Assembly (NCBI GenBank): GCA_030539495.1
Contig: JAUNRX010000014.1
Location: 1 to 44,668 of the forward strand
DNA length: 44,668 bases
Direction: 5' to 3'
Source of the DNA: a bacterium
GTDB lineage: Bacteria; Bacillota; Clostridia; Lachnospirales; Lachnospiraceae
A program made the position numbers and the translations under genes. Below, in pieces: positions 8,215-16,405 of this stretch. The notes beneath the pieces were generated by a model that ran no database searches, had not been told where the DNA came from, and saw only the letters and a list, made by a program, of their open reading frames with translations. Every line of letters begins with the position of its first letter. Positions within the stretch are counted from its first letter, which is position 1.

Positions 8215-9736
8215 ACTGTCCAAGGAAGATGAGGAAAAGAGATATGATGGAGATGAAAGTGAGAGTATAAAGAACCAGCGCTTGCTTTTATTACAATATG
8301 CCAGTGCCCATAGTTATCAAGTGTATAATATTTATGTAGATGAAGATTATTCAGGCCTTTATGATACAAAGCGGCCAGCATTTTACCAAATGTTAAAGGA
8401 TGCTAGAGAAGGGAAGTTTGACACGATATTGTGTAAGTCACAAAATCGTTTCTCTAGGAATATGGAACATATAGAAAAGTATTTACATAAAGAGTTTCCA
8501 TTATTAGGAGTCCGATTTATTGGAGTAGTGGATGGAACCGATACCGCATTCAGTTCTGGAAAAAAGGCAAGACAGATCAATGGACTGGTAAATGAATGGT
8601 ATTGTGAGGATTTATCAGAAAATATTAAGGCAGTGTTACAGAAGAAAATGGAGGATGGACAATATATTTCTGCATTTGCCACATATGGATATAAAAAGGA
8701 TGAGGAAGATCATCATAAGATAGTAGTGGATCAAGTAGCAGCCGGAATTGTAACCTATATTTATCAATTGTATTTGGCAGGCAATGGGATTGGAAAGATT
8801 GCAGAAATTTTATCATCTAAGCATATTCCAACACCATTACAGTATAAGCATATGCAAGGATTAAAGTATCAGACTCCGAAGGGATATTATAGTGAAAGTG
8901 GATTGTGGAGTATTTCAACAATAAAGAGAATCTTGTCAAATCCGATCTATATTGGAACATTAATTCAAGGAAGAGAACGAAAGGTTAGTTATAAAGATAA
9001 AAAGGTTGTCCTTTTACCAAAAGAGAAGTGGCATGTGATTGAACATAATCATGAGCCAATTATTAAAAAAGAGGTATTTGATCAGGTACAGACACTTCTT
9101 GGAGAACGAAGAAAGTCGTTTGGAAAAAAGACATTAGAGAATAAAGTAACGAATATATTTGCTGGGAAATTGGTTTGTGGTGACTGTAAAAAAACACTTT
9201 ATAAAGCAAGTACTAGCCGAAATAAAGCCTATCATTACTATATGTGTCAGCTGTATAAGCGATCGAATCGCAGGGAATGCAGCCGCAATGCAATTCGTTC
9301 CGATGAGTTAGAGAATGTGGTATTAGAAAATGTTAATCGTTTAGTGAAGCATTATATTACAAAGAATGAACGACAGGTATTGCAAGGAAGCTTCCATAGG
9401 GAGGATATGAAGAAGGCGGATATGGGACGCCTGGTAGGTGAAAAAGAACATATTCTAAAAGCAATGAGTATGTTATATATAGATTATTCGAAAGGATCTG
9501 TTTCTGAGAATGATCGGATAGAAATTCAAGAGCTATTATATAAGTCACTTAAGGATACCGAACGGGAGATTACCGAATTAGCGGTAACGAGCAATGAAGA
9601 GAAAGAAGAGAAAAAAAAGGAAATAGAGATTAAGAAGTTAGATTATTATTTAATACAATCGTTAATCCAAACCATTGAAGTCAGTGTAAAAGAGGATTCT
9701 GGAAAGGTTAAGCTAGTGTTCTTCTGGAATATTTAG
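8189..9736 (+). CDS. large serine recombinase (integrase of the element)
   Basis: Cuts and rejoins DNA at att sites through a 5'-phosphoserine link. The 515-residue product has an N-terminal resolvase domain with Tyr7-x-Arg9-x-Ser11 (YIRLS; Ser11 nucleophile) and Arg87/Arg90 in SQNRFSRN. The 'recombinase' domain follows (about 155-300; ISAFATYGYKKD, IYIGTLIQGR), then a zinc ribbon with Cys330, Cys333, Cys353 and Cys364. A charged helical stretch near 395-485 fits the coiled coil that governs integration versus excision. The start at 8189 has a perfect AGGAGG eight bases upstream. The stop codon TAG (9734-9736) forms part of the left attP arm, so the gene abuts its attachment site as is typical. 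Motifs are complete, so it is probably active. Confidence 0.96.
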   Translation: MTMAALYIRLSKEDEEKRYDGDESESIKNQRLLLLQYASAHSYQVYNIYVDEDYSGLYDTKRPAFYQMLKDAREGKFDTILCKSQNRFSRNMEHIEKYLHKEFPLLGVRFIGVVDGTDTAFSSGKKARQINGLVNEWYCEDLSENIKAVLQKKMEDGQYISAFATYGYKKDEEDHHKIVVDQVAAGIVTYIYQLYLAGNGIGKIAEILSSKHIPTPLQYKHMQGLKYQTPKGYYSESGLWSISTIKRILSNPIYIGTLIQGRERKVSYKDKKVVLLPKEKWHVIEHNHEPIIKKEVFDQVQTLLGERRKSFGKKTLENKVTNIFAGKLVCGDCKKTLYKASTSRNKAYHYYMCQLYKRSNRRECSRNAIRSDELENVVLENVNRLVKHYITKNERQVLQGSFHREDMKKADMGRLVGEKEHILKAMSMLYIDYSKGSVSENDRIEIQELLYKSLKDTEREITELAVTSNEEKEEKKKEIEIKKLDYYLIQSLIQTIEVSVKEDSGKVKLVFFWNI

Positions 9737-9758
9737 GAATTTAAATATCAAGCACATG
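9734..9758 (+). other. attR: left half of attP and the CACATG core
   Basis: Right junction. Element side: arm TAGGAAT (9734-9740), inner half-site TCAAGCA (9748-9754), core CACATG (9753-9758). Protease coding sequence follows. Combined with 1779-1803 it forms the predicted attP: outer arms TAGGAAT/ATTCCTA are a perfect inverted repeat and inner half-sites TCAAGCA/TGCGTGA pair at 6 of 7 positions. Both are symmetric about the CA at 9755-9756. Confidence 0.82.
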
Positions 9759-10498
9759 TGTGTGGGATCATTGCAGGAAATGGCCATGAATCAGGTGGAG
9801 AATATATGGGAATAGCTCCAAGCTGCAATATTATTGGAGTAAAAGTATTGAATAATAAAGGAAATGGTAATGTATCAGATGTATTAGCAGGTTTACAGTG
9901 GGTAGTGAATAATAAGGAACGATATAATATTAGAATAGTGAATATTTCAGTAGGAACCACGTCATCTGATTGTTATGATGAGAATTCAGCATTAGTAAAA
10001 GGTGTGAATGCTGTTTGGGATGCAGGAATAATTGTAGTAGTGGCAGCAGGAAATAATGGACCAAAACCAAAATCAATTTCAACGCCAGGAATTAGTAGGA
10101 AAGTGATTACAGTAGGTGCCTCCGATGATGATGTAAGTGTTGAACTTTCAGGAAGCAGGGCAAAAGATTATTCAGGAAGAGGACCTACGAATGCATGTAT
10201 AAAGAAGCCGGATGTGGTAGCACCAGGATCCAATATAGTTTCTTGTAATGTGACCAAGCCGAGAGGTGGATTTAACTTTTTTGCACCAAAACGAGAAGTT
10301 CAGCTTTATACGATAAAAAGTGGGACCTCTATGGCTACACCAATGGTATCGGGAGCAATTGCATTATTACTAGATAAATATCCAGAAATGACGACTCAGG
10401 AAGTTAAGCTTCGAATTAAGAATAGTTGTATTGATATGGGCCAGCCTTGGAGTAAACAGGGATGGGGACTTCTCAATATCAGAGAACTATTAAAGTGA
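9758..10498 (+). CDS. AprX-like S8 subtilase, 3' part, separated by the integrative element
   Basis: C-terminal piece of the interrupted protease. It carries the oxyanion-hole Asn99 (VVVAAGNNGP) and catalytic Ser191 (SGTSMATPMVSGA), numbered from the GTG at 9758. It begins at the Val of HGTHV, the codon next to the crossover. The GTG has no ribosome binding site, so separate translation is doubtful. In the joined gene these residues become Asn254 and Ser346 of a 401-residue protein. The reading frame is open from the junction to the TGA at 10496 with no decay, so the gene has been kept intact or was interrupted recently. Family knowledge: AprX-like proteases are cytoplasmic and non-essential in Bacillus; the role here is unknown. 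Confidence 0.9.
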   Translation: MCGIIAGNGHESGGEYMGIAPSCNIIGVKVLNNKGNGNVSDVLAGLQWVVNNKERYNIRIVNISVGTTSSDCYDENSALVKGVNAVWDAGIIVVVAAGNNGPKPKSISTPGISRKVITVGASDDDVSVELSGSRAKDYSGRGPTNACIKKPDVVAPGSNIVSCNVTKPRGGFNFFAPKREVQLYTIKSGTSMATPMVSGAIALLLDKYPEMTTQEVKLRIKNSCIDMGQPWSKQGWGLLNIRELLK

Positions 10499-10596
10499 AT
10501 AGATAAAATGGTATTAATTAATTGAATTATAAACACCATTTCGTTATAATTGATACTATAATTATTATGACGGTAAAATACTAGGGAGTAAATGAA

Positions 10597-11025
10597 ATGT
10601 TTGATTTTAAATTCGATTGGAAAGAAGAGCTTGAGATTGGGATTCCCCGAATTGATGTGCAACATAAGGAATTATTTCATATAGTAAGAGACATGGAACA
10701 ATTGCTTATTACAAGATGCATTGGTGTTAGTAATCAACAATTAATTGATGTAGTGAGACAGTTAAGAGAGTTTGTATCATATCATTTTTATGAAGAAGAA
10801 CAGCTTATGAATGAATATGATTATTCATTAAAGGAAGCTCATATTAAGTCCCATAACAAAATGAATGAAATGGTGTTAGCAATTGATTTACCTAAATTAG
10901 GAGAAATGCCATTTGATGAACTTAAAAAAATTAAAGATAATACACAGGACTGGATTTTTGAGCATATGTTTAATGCAGATAAACACATGGCATTAGAGAT
11001 TATACAGAAAATGCAACAACAATAA
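10597..11025 (+). CDS. bacteriohemerythrin
   Basis: Small cytoplasmic four-helix protein with a di-iron site that binds O2; in anaerobes it is thought to buffer or sense oxygen. The 142-residue length is normal. The iron ligands are visible in order: His in IDVQHKELF (res 22), His and Glu in SYHFYEEEQL (about 57 and 61), His in AHIKSHNKM, and His plus Asp in EHMFNADKHM. It starts at the ATG at 10597 after AGGGAG. It stands alone between the split protease gene and a strong terminator. Confidence 0.93.
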   Translation: MFDFKFDWKEELEIGIPRIDVQHKELFHIVRDMEQLLITRCIGVSNQQLIDVVRQLREFVSYHFYEEEQLMNEYDYSLKEAHIKSHNKMNEMVLAIDLPKLGEMPFDELKKIKDNTQDWIFEHMFNADKHMALEIIQKMQQQ

Positions 11026-11032
11026 AATAAGC

Positions 11033-11077
11033 AAGGGCTATTATACAGAGTAATAAAATGTATAATAGCCCTTTTTT
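11033..11077 (+). terminator. strong intrinsic terminator after the hemerythrin gene
   Basis: AAGGGCTATTATAC (11033-11046) pairs perfectly with GTATAATAGCCCTT (11060-11073), followed by six T (11072-11077). Confidence 0.9.
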
Positions 11078-11205
11078 CTATCATAATATAAAGTTGAGAA
11101 TTGTATTATTATTTACGAAATAAGGAGAAAATGAGAAAAAATGGTTTTTTAAATGAATATATATGTAAAAAACGATAAAAAAACTAATAAATATTCATTT
11201 TTCGC

Positions 11206-11234
11206 TTGCATATTCTGAATAATGTTACTATAAT
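11206..11234 (+). promoter_or_regulatory. promoter of the YjiH-family gene
   Basis: -35 TTGCAT (11206-11211), 17-base spacer, -10 TATAAT (11229-11234), about 40 bases before the start codon. Confidence 0.6.
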
Positions 11235-11274
11235 GCAATAAGATACACGTAACAAACAAGGAACAGGAGTAAGT

Positions 11275-12636
11275 ATGGAAAAATCAAATCGTAATTTACA
11301 AAATTATTTGAAATTTATTCTTCCGTCATTAGTCGGAATTGTTTTATTTATTCTTCCAATTAATGATCATGGACAGTTTACAATACCTATTGCAGTATTA
11401 TCTAATTTATTAATGGAGTTTTTTGCAAAGTATATTAATGTTATTTTAGTCGTGTTAATTTGCACTTCCTTTTTTGGAAGTATTCTTATAAAAGTTATTA
11501 AAAAAATAAATTCGGAAACAAAGCTATTAAAATTTGAGTTAATTGCAACTTTATTTGATATTAAGCCACTTAGCTTAGTAATCCGTGGAATATCAACAGT
11601 ATATGTTGTGATTACATACTTCTTTCCACAGTATGAAGTCATTGCATCTACAGCAACAGGAGGACTTGTATTTTCAGACTTGCTACCTGTATTATTTAGT
11701 ATTTTTTTATTAGCAGGAATTTGTCTTCCTTTATTATTAAACTTTGGTCTATTAGAGTTTGTTGGAACCCTATTAATCAAAGTAATGCGTCCAGTATTTG
11801 GGCTGCCAGGAAGAAGTGCAGTAGATGCAATTGCTTCTTGGTTAGGTGATGGAACAATCGGTGTATTATTAACAAGCAAACAATATGAGGACGGTTACTA
11901 TACAGAAAAAGAAGCATGTGTCATTGGGACAAACTTCTCCTTAGTATCCATTACATTCAGCCTTGTTGTCATTAATACGGTTGGTCTAGGAAATATGTTT
12001 TTACAATTTTATTTAACAGTGACATTTGCATGTATCATCGCAGCTATTGTAATCCCTAAATTACCACCATTATCAAGAAAACGTGATACGTTGATTGATG
12101 GAACAAAACCAGAACATTTAGAGGAACAGGAAGGCAAGGCAAGCGCATCTTACGGCGTGCAATGTGCATTAGAAAAAGTTGAAAATATTAATGTATTTGA
12201 AAGTATTATCATTGATGGCATGAAGAATGTAATCGATATGTGGATTAGTGTAATTCCAATCGTAATGATGGTTGGAACAACAGCCCTAATTATAGCAGAA
12301 TATACGCCAATCTTTAAATATTTAGGACTTCCATTTGTACCAATTTTACAAGTATTAGGACTTCCGGAAGCACATGCAGCAGCTCAGGCAATGTTTGCAG
12401 GCTTTGCAGATATGTTAATTCCATCCGTTATGGTAGCAGATTCTGTGCAAAGTGATATCACAAGATTTGTTGTTGCAGCGGTATCAGTTTCTCAGTTAAT
12501 TTATTTATCTGAGGTTGGAGCATTATTACTTGCTTCCAAGATCCCTGTAAAATTAAAAGATTTAGTGATTATATTTATTGAACGTACCTTAATCACGCTA
12601 CCGATTATTGCAGGGATTGCGCATCTATTATTCTAG
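11275..12636 (+). CDS. YjiH-family membrane protein with nucleoside-recognition (Gate) domains
   Basis: Polytopic inner-membrane protein of 453 residues with roughly ten hydrophobic helices. The segments 'GLPGRSAVDAIASWLGDGTIGVLLTSKQYEDGYYTEKEACVIGTNFS' region (about 178-224) and the C-terminal 'PEAHAAAQAMFAGFADMLIPSVM' repeat-like block (about 364-386) are the Gate-domain signature of YjiH proteins. These are related to nucleoside transporter gates and to spore maturation proteins SpmA/SpmB. The transported solute is not established for the family. It starts at ATG 11275 after a GGAG site and forms a single-gene unit with its own promoter and terminator. Confidence 0.82.
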   Translation: MEKSNRNLQNYLKFILPSLVGIVLFILPINDHGQFTIPIAVLSNLLMEFFAKYINVILVVLICTSFFGSILIKVIKKINSETKLLKFELIATLFDIKPLSLVIRGISTVYVVITYFFPQYEVIASTATGGLVFSDLLPVLFSIFLLAGICLPLLLNFGLLEFVGTLLIKVMRPVFGLPGRSAVDAIASWLGDGTIGVLLTSKQYEDGYYTEKEACVIGTNFSLVSITFSLVVINTVGLGNMFLQFYLTVTFACIIAAIVIPKLPPLSRKRDTLIDGTKPEHLEEQEGKASASYGVQCALEKVENINVFESIIIDGMKNVIDMWISVIPIVMMVGTTALIIAEYTPIFKYLGLPFVPILQVLGLPEAHAAAQAMFAGFADMLIPSVMVADSVQSDITRFVVAAVSVSQLIYLSEVGALLLASKIPVKLKDLVIIFIERTLITLPIIAGIAHLLF

Positions 12637-12695
12637 ATAAGAGTTTCCAAGCAATAGGACGTAGAAAAAGAAAAAAAGTAGTTGTTTATCAAATG

Positions 12696-12732
12696 ACAGC
12701 TGTCACCGAAACCGAGTGGCAGCTGTTTTTTT
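12696..12732 (+). terminator. intrinsic terminator after the YjiH-family gene
   Basis: ACAGCTGTCAC (12696-12706) pairs with GTGGCAGCTGT (12716-12726) with one mismatch, followed by seven T. Confidence 0.9.
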
Positions 12733-12793
12733 CTTTGGCATTAAAAGGTGGAAAAAAATCTGATAAAGTGTAAAAATTAGTATAGGTTAAAAC

Positions 12794-12821
12794 TTGAAAT
12801 TAGCGAAAGATAAGGTACAAT
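12794..12821 (+). promoter_or_regulatory. promoter of the YesM/YesN two-component genes
   Basis: -35 TTGAAA (12794-12799), 16-base spacer, -10 TACAAT (12816-12821), 49 bases upstream of the kinase start codon. Confidence 0.55.
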
Positions 12822-12870
12822 GGTAGATATAAGGAAAAATATAGAATTTACATAACTTATAGGTGAAAGA

Positions 12871-14670
12871 ATGAGATATTTAAAAAAATGGCTACATGAA
12901 CTTTGTCGATTGCATAGAAATATAAAGCTTAAAGAGAGATTACTCATTGTTTATACACTATGTGGGATTATACCATTGGTGGCGGTTAGTGTTTATTTTA
13001 GTAATGGGACTAACAATACATTGATCAAACAGTCGGAGCAATCAGAGTTTGCTGAACTATCCTTAATTCAGGATGCATTAAATGAAAATATTAGGGTAGT
13101 CACCGATGTATCAAAAAAGCTATATTTTGATCCGAACATTGAGCATATTGCATTTTCTAATTACAACAGTTATAAAGAGGTGTTAAATGACTATCGGAAT
13201 TACACAAAGTTTACAGAATATCTTACCGATTATCATCAGGAGATTAGTAGCATTACTATGTATCTAACAAATAAGACGATTGCAAATAGTGGTAGCTTTA
13301 TTTATGCTGATCAGAATATTCGTAATTCAGAATGGTACAAGGATACTATTTTAGCCGATGGAAAACCAATTTGGAGTTATGTATACAGCAATTTTAATAT
13401 GAGGAATTCGCTTCGATTAACAAGGGTAATTAAGACGGCAGAAGGTAAGACAGTAGGCGTACTCTCTATTGTAATGCAGAACAAGCGGACGGAGCTCCCG
13501 ATAGCTAATCGCAGTAACAACACAGTAATGCTATTAAATGATAAAGAAGTAATACATACAAATAATCAGGATATCGACCTAAAAGAACTGATTCAGCTAG
13601 TTCAGTCCATACCTGAAGATGAAAATGAAAACTATAAAAAGGTTATTTATAATGATGAAACTTGTATCCTGACATATGAGAGAATTCGACCAACCTATTC
13701 AGAGTCCTACTTTACGATTGCAAGCATTCGGCCATATAGTGAGATTCTGGCAGCAACAGATCATAGTAAGCGTACAGGATTTTTCTTTATAGTGATATGT
13801 GTTTCTCTATCGTTAATCTTAATCATTACATTTTCCCATAAGTTTAGTCAACGAATGAATATACTGAAGCGTGAAATGCATAAGGCAGCGAATGGGGATT
13901 TTCATATTGAAAGTGTATCAGGACAAAATGATGAGATTAGCGAATTATATGATGATCTACATAAGATGATTGAAAGTATTCAGATATTAATGTCTAAGAT
14001 TGTTGAAGAACAGGTGCAAAAAGAAAAGATATATTCAAGACAAAAGGACGTTGAATTTAAGATGCTGGCAAGTCAAATCAACCCTCATTTTCTTTATAAT
14101 ACGTTAGAGACCATTCGAATGAAAGCAAGAGTAAATCATCAAAGTGATATAGAAGATTTAGTAAAGATGCTTGCAAAAATGATGCGAAGGAATATTCAGG
14201 TAGGCGACCGACTTGTCTCGATAAAGTCTGAAATTGAGTTAGTAGAGTATTACCTGAAAATTCAGCATTATCGATTTGGAGATCGTATTCAGTATAAGAT
14301 TGAAGTGGAAAAAGAGTTAGAGAATAAGCCAATTTTACCATTGCTAATTCAGCCTATTGTTGAAAATGCATTTGTACATGGGCTGGAATCCAAAGAGGGA
14401 TCTGGCTTGTTGAAGATTGTAGTGAGAAAGCAAGAGAGAACAATTCAGATCATAGTAGAGGATAATGGCATTGGAATTTCAACGAATCATCTAGAGGAAC
14501 TTTTAGCATCTATGAATGATTTAGATGAATTAGATAAAAGTCATATCGGACTAAGTAATGTAAATCAAAGGATTAAACTTCTATATGGCATGGAGTATGG
14601 AATTATGATTGAGACAGTTGAAAATCAGGGAACAACTGTAGTGATTTCATTACCTATAGAAGCTGATTAA
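12871..14670 (+). CDS. YesM-type sensor histidine kinase
   Basis: Membrane kinase that senses an extracellular cue and phosphorylates the regulator encoded 24 bases downstream. The 599-residue product has a first membrane helix (about 24-45), an extracellular sensor region of about 260 residues, a second helix (about 305-325), a HAMP linker and a His_kinase domain with His406 in QINPHFLYNTLE. It ends with an ATPase domain holding the N-box (VENAFVHG) and G-box (VEDNGIGIS). The QINPHFLYN form is the LytS/YesM subclass, which in Firmicutes usually controls a neighbouring oligosaccharide transporter. That fits the Lpl-type permeases and binding proteins downstream. Confidence 0.92.
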   Translation: MRYLKKWLHELCRLHRNIKLKERLLIVYTLCGIIPLVAVSVYFSNGTNNTLIKQSEQSEFAELSLIQDALNENIRVVTDVSKKLYFDPNIEHIAFSNYNSYKEVLNDYRNYTKFTEYLTDYHQEISSITMYLTNKTIANSGSFIYADQNIRNSEWYKDTILADGKPIWSYVYSNFNMRNSLRLTRVIKTAEGKTVGVLSIVMQNKRTELPIANRSNNTVMLLNDKEVIHTNNQDIDLKELIQLVQSIPEDENENYKKVIYNDETCILTYERIRPTYSESYFTIASIRPYSEILAATDHSKRTGFFFIVICVSLSLILIITFSHKFSQRMNILKREMHKAANGDFHIESVSGQNDEISELYDDLHKMIESIQILMSKIVEEQVQKEKIYSRQKDVEFKMLASQINPHFLYNTLETIRMKARVNHQSDIEDLVKMLAKMMRRNIQVGDRLVSIKSEIELVEYYLKIQHYRFGDRIQYKIEVEKELENKPILPLLIQPIVENAFVHGLESKEGSGLLKIVVRKQERTIQIIVEDNGIGISTNHLEELLASMNDLDELDKSHIGLSNVNQRIKLLYGMEYGIMIETVENQGTTVVISLPIEAD

Positions 14671-14694
14671 ACAATATTCTTAAAGGAGAGACAA

Positions 14695-16233
14695 ATGTAT
14701 AAAGTACTAATTGTTGACGATGAGACAATTGTTCGCCAGGGAATCAGACAGTTAATCGAATGGGAGAAGCATGGATTTGAAATCTGTGCAGAAGGTATTG
14801 ATGGAAAAGATGGACTAAAAAAGATAGGGGAGTACCAGCCGGATCTAGTACTGGTAGATATTAAGATGCCAGGTCTTTCAGGAATTGAGCTGGTTAAAGA
14901 GGCAAGAAAACAAGGATATAAAGGGGTATTTCTAATATTAACGGGTTATTCTGATTTTTATTTTGCCAAGTCCGCAATAAATCTAGGGGTAAAGGGATAT
15001 CTTTTAAAACCAATTGATGAGGATGAAGTGCATGGAATGCTGGATGAGATCAAACAGGAGCTTGATCAGGAAAGATTTCATGAATCTTATGTATCGGTGA
15101 GTGTGAAGAAAGCAAAACAAGAGGTACTTCGAAGAGTACTGTCGCACCGGCTTGAAATGGCATTACTACAGAAAGATGTGGCACTATATCATATTGATTT
15201 TTCATCAAACTGTTATTGTGTCTGTATTGCCAAGTTTAATAGCCACATGCTGGAGGATGAATGTATTCTTGAGAAATCTGTAATTGATGACAAGCTAGAT
15301 ACATTATTAGTGGGGATTAATAATGTCGAAACTATTACCGAGGAAGATAAGGCGATACTGATTCTAAAGGGACATACTTATGAGAAAGCATGTGAGATGT
15401 TATGTGCAAACAATCAGAGAATCAAAAATCGAGAAGGAGAGGCTTTCTTTTTAACATTTGGACATACGGTAGTTTCATGGAAAGATCTCGTATATTCTTA
15501 TGAATGTGCGAAACTTTTGTTGGATTACGAGTTTTTATATGACTCAGAAGGTGCTTTAACCATAAAGGTATTTGAAAATGTGGAGCAGGGCTATCTTGAA
15601 AACTTTGTAGAGCGTCTTTGTAATATGATAGAGGTTGGAAATAAAGACGGAATCCACCAGGCGCTGCAAAATTATGAGAATCATATCAAGACAAGCCTGA
15701 TTCAAGAATCCGAGGTGAAGGTCCTTACAGCACAAAATCTTATATTATTACATAATAATTTATGTAAACGATATGAGAAGATTAAAGACCATTTCCCAAG
15801 CTTAAGCCAGATTACTTCCAGAATTATGGAGGCTACATCGATAGAGCAGTTGAAGGAACATGTTACAAAATTTGCATATCAGCTTTGTGACTGCATCGGC
15901 AATACTTCCTCAGATAATGTAGTGAAACGAATGTATGCCTATATGGATAAAAATTATGATAAAGAGTTGAAACTTGAGAACATTGCTAAAATGTTTAACT
16001 ACAATAGTGCCTATTTAGGAAAGGTATTTAAGAAGGAATTTGGCGAAAGTTTCAATGTTACGTTAGATAAAATCAGAATTGAAAATGCGAAAAAGTTCTT
16101 ATTATCAGGGAGCATGAAGGTATATCAGGTGTCAGAAAAGGTTGGATTTAGTAATATCGACTATTTCTGTTCTAAGTTTAAGAAGTACGTAGGGGTAAGT
16201 CCAAAGGAGTTTAAGAAAGAAAAAGTCAATTAA
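14695..16233 (+). CDS. YesN-type response regulator with AraC DNA-binding domain
   Basis: Partner of the preceding kinase, 512 residues. The receiver domain (1-120) shows Asp8-Asp9, phosphoacceptor Asp55 (LVLVDIKMPG) and the conserved Lys in YLLKPI. A long middle region of about 270 residues links to a C-terminal AraC-type double helix-turn-helix (about 410-510; LENIAKMFNYNSAYLGKVFK, VGFSNIDYFCSKFKKYVGVSP). It probably activates the transporter operon downstream in response to sugar (family knowledge plus position). Confidence 0.94.
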   Translation: MYKVLIVDDETIVRQGIRQLIEWEKHGFEICAEGIDGKDGLKKIGEYQPDLVLVDIKMPGLSGIELVKEARKQGYKGVFLILTGYSDFYFAKSAINLGVKGYLLKPIDEDEVHGMLDEIKQELDQERFHESYVSVSVKKAKQEVLRRVLSHRLEMALLQKDVALYHIDFSSNCYCVCIAKFNSHMLEDECILEKSVIDDKLDTLLVGINNVETITEEDKAILILKGHTYEKACEMLCANNQRIKNREGEAFFLTFGHTVVSWKDLVYSYECAKLLLDYEFLYDSEGALTIKVFENVEQGYLENFVERLCNMIEVGNKDGIHQALQNYENHIKTSLIQESEVKVLTAQNLILLHNNLCKRYEKIKDHFPSLSQITSRIMEATSIEQLKEHVTKFAYQLCDCIGNTSSDNVVKRMYAYMDKNYDKELKLENIAKMFNYNSAYLGKVFKKEFGESFNVTLDKIRIENAKKFLLSGSMKVYQVSEKVGFSNIDYFCSKFKKYVGVSPKEFKKEKVN

Positions 16234-16265
16234 AAGTAACTATTTATGCAACGAGCACAGAAAAA

Positions 16266-16334
16266 ACCTGAATTTTTAGTCATAGAAATTATAATAACTA
16301 AAAATTTATGTATTTCATGTATAATAACTCAGGT
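16266..16334 (+). promoter_or_regulatory. inverted-repeat region upstream of the YesMN-linked transporter genes
   Basis: The 172-base gap between regulator and permease holds nested inverted repeats: ACCTGA/TCAGGT (16266-16271 with 16329-16334) around AATTTTTAGT/ACTAAAAATT (16271-16280 with 16297-16306). A TATAAT lies at 16320-16325. It may terminate the regulator transcript or form the activator and promoter region of the transporter. The sequence does not decide which. Confidence 0.4.
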
Positions 16335-16405
16335 GTAAATTACCTAATGTTTCCTATATACTATAGTTAAGTCATTAAACTATTAAAAATAAATAGGAGG
16401 GCAAA

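Larger units (their letters stand above)
1782..9755 (+). mobile_element. 7,974-bp integrative element: maltodextrin cassette plus large serine recombinase
   Basis: The element sits inside the GHGTH|V codons of a subtilase gene. Seen directly: the two protease halves are co-linear on either side, both ends share CACATG, there are no terminal inverted repeats and no target duplication beyond the shared core, and the last gene before the right junction is a large serine recombinase. This is the usual arrangement for site-specific integration by that family, whose gene normally lies beside attP. The contents are all on the plus strand: solute-binding lipoprotein, two permeases, GH77 enzyme, LacI regulator, a 60-residue ORF and the recombinase. 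No relaxase, conjugation, phage structural or replication gene is present. The ends are placed at the central CA of each core. Joining the left outer half to the right outer half restores the protease frame exactly. Confidence 0.9.

Noticed and set aside
1782-9755. Insertion-sequence or DDE-transposon origin of the element
   Set aside because: No terminal inverted repeats or target duplication of the usual kind; the only recombinase is a large serine recombinase.
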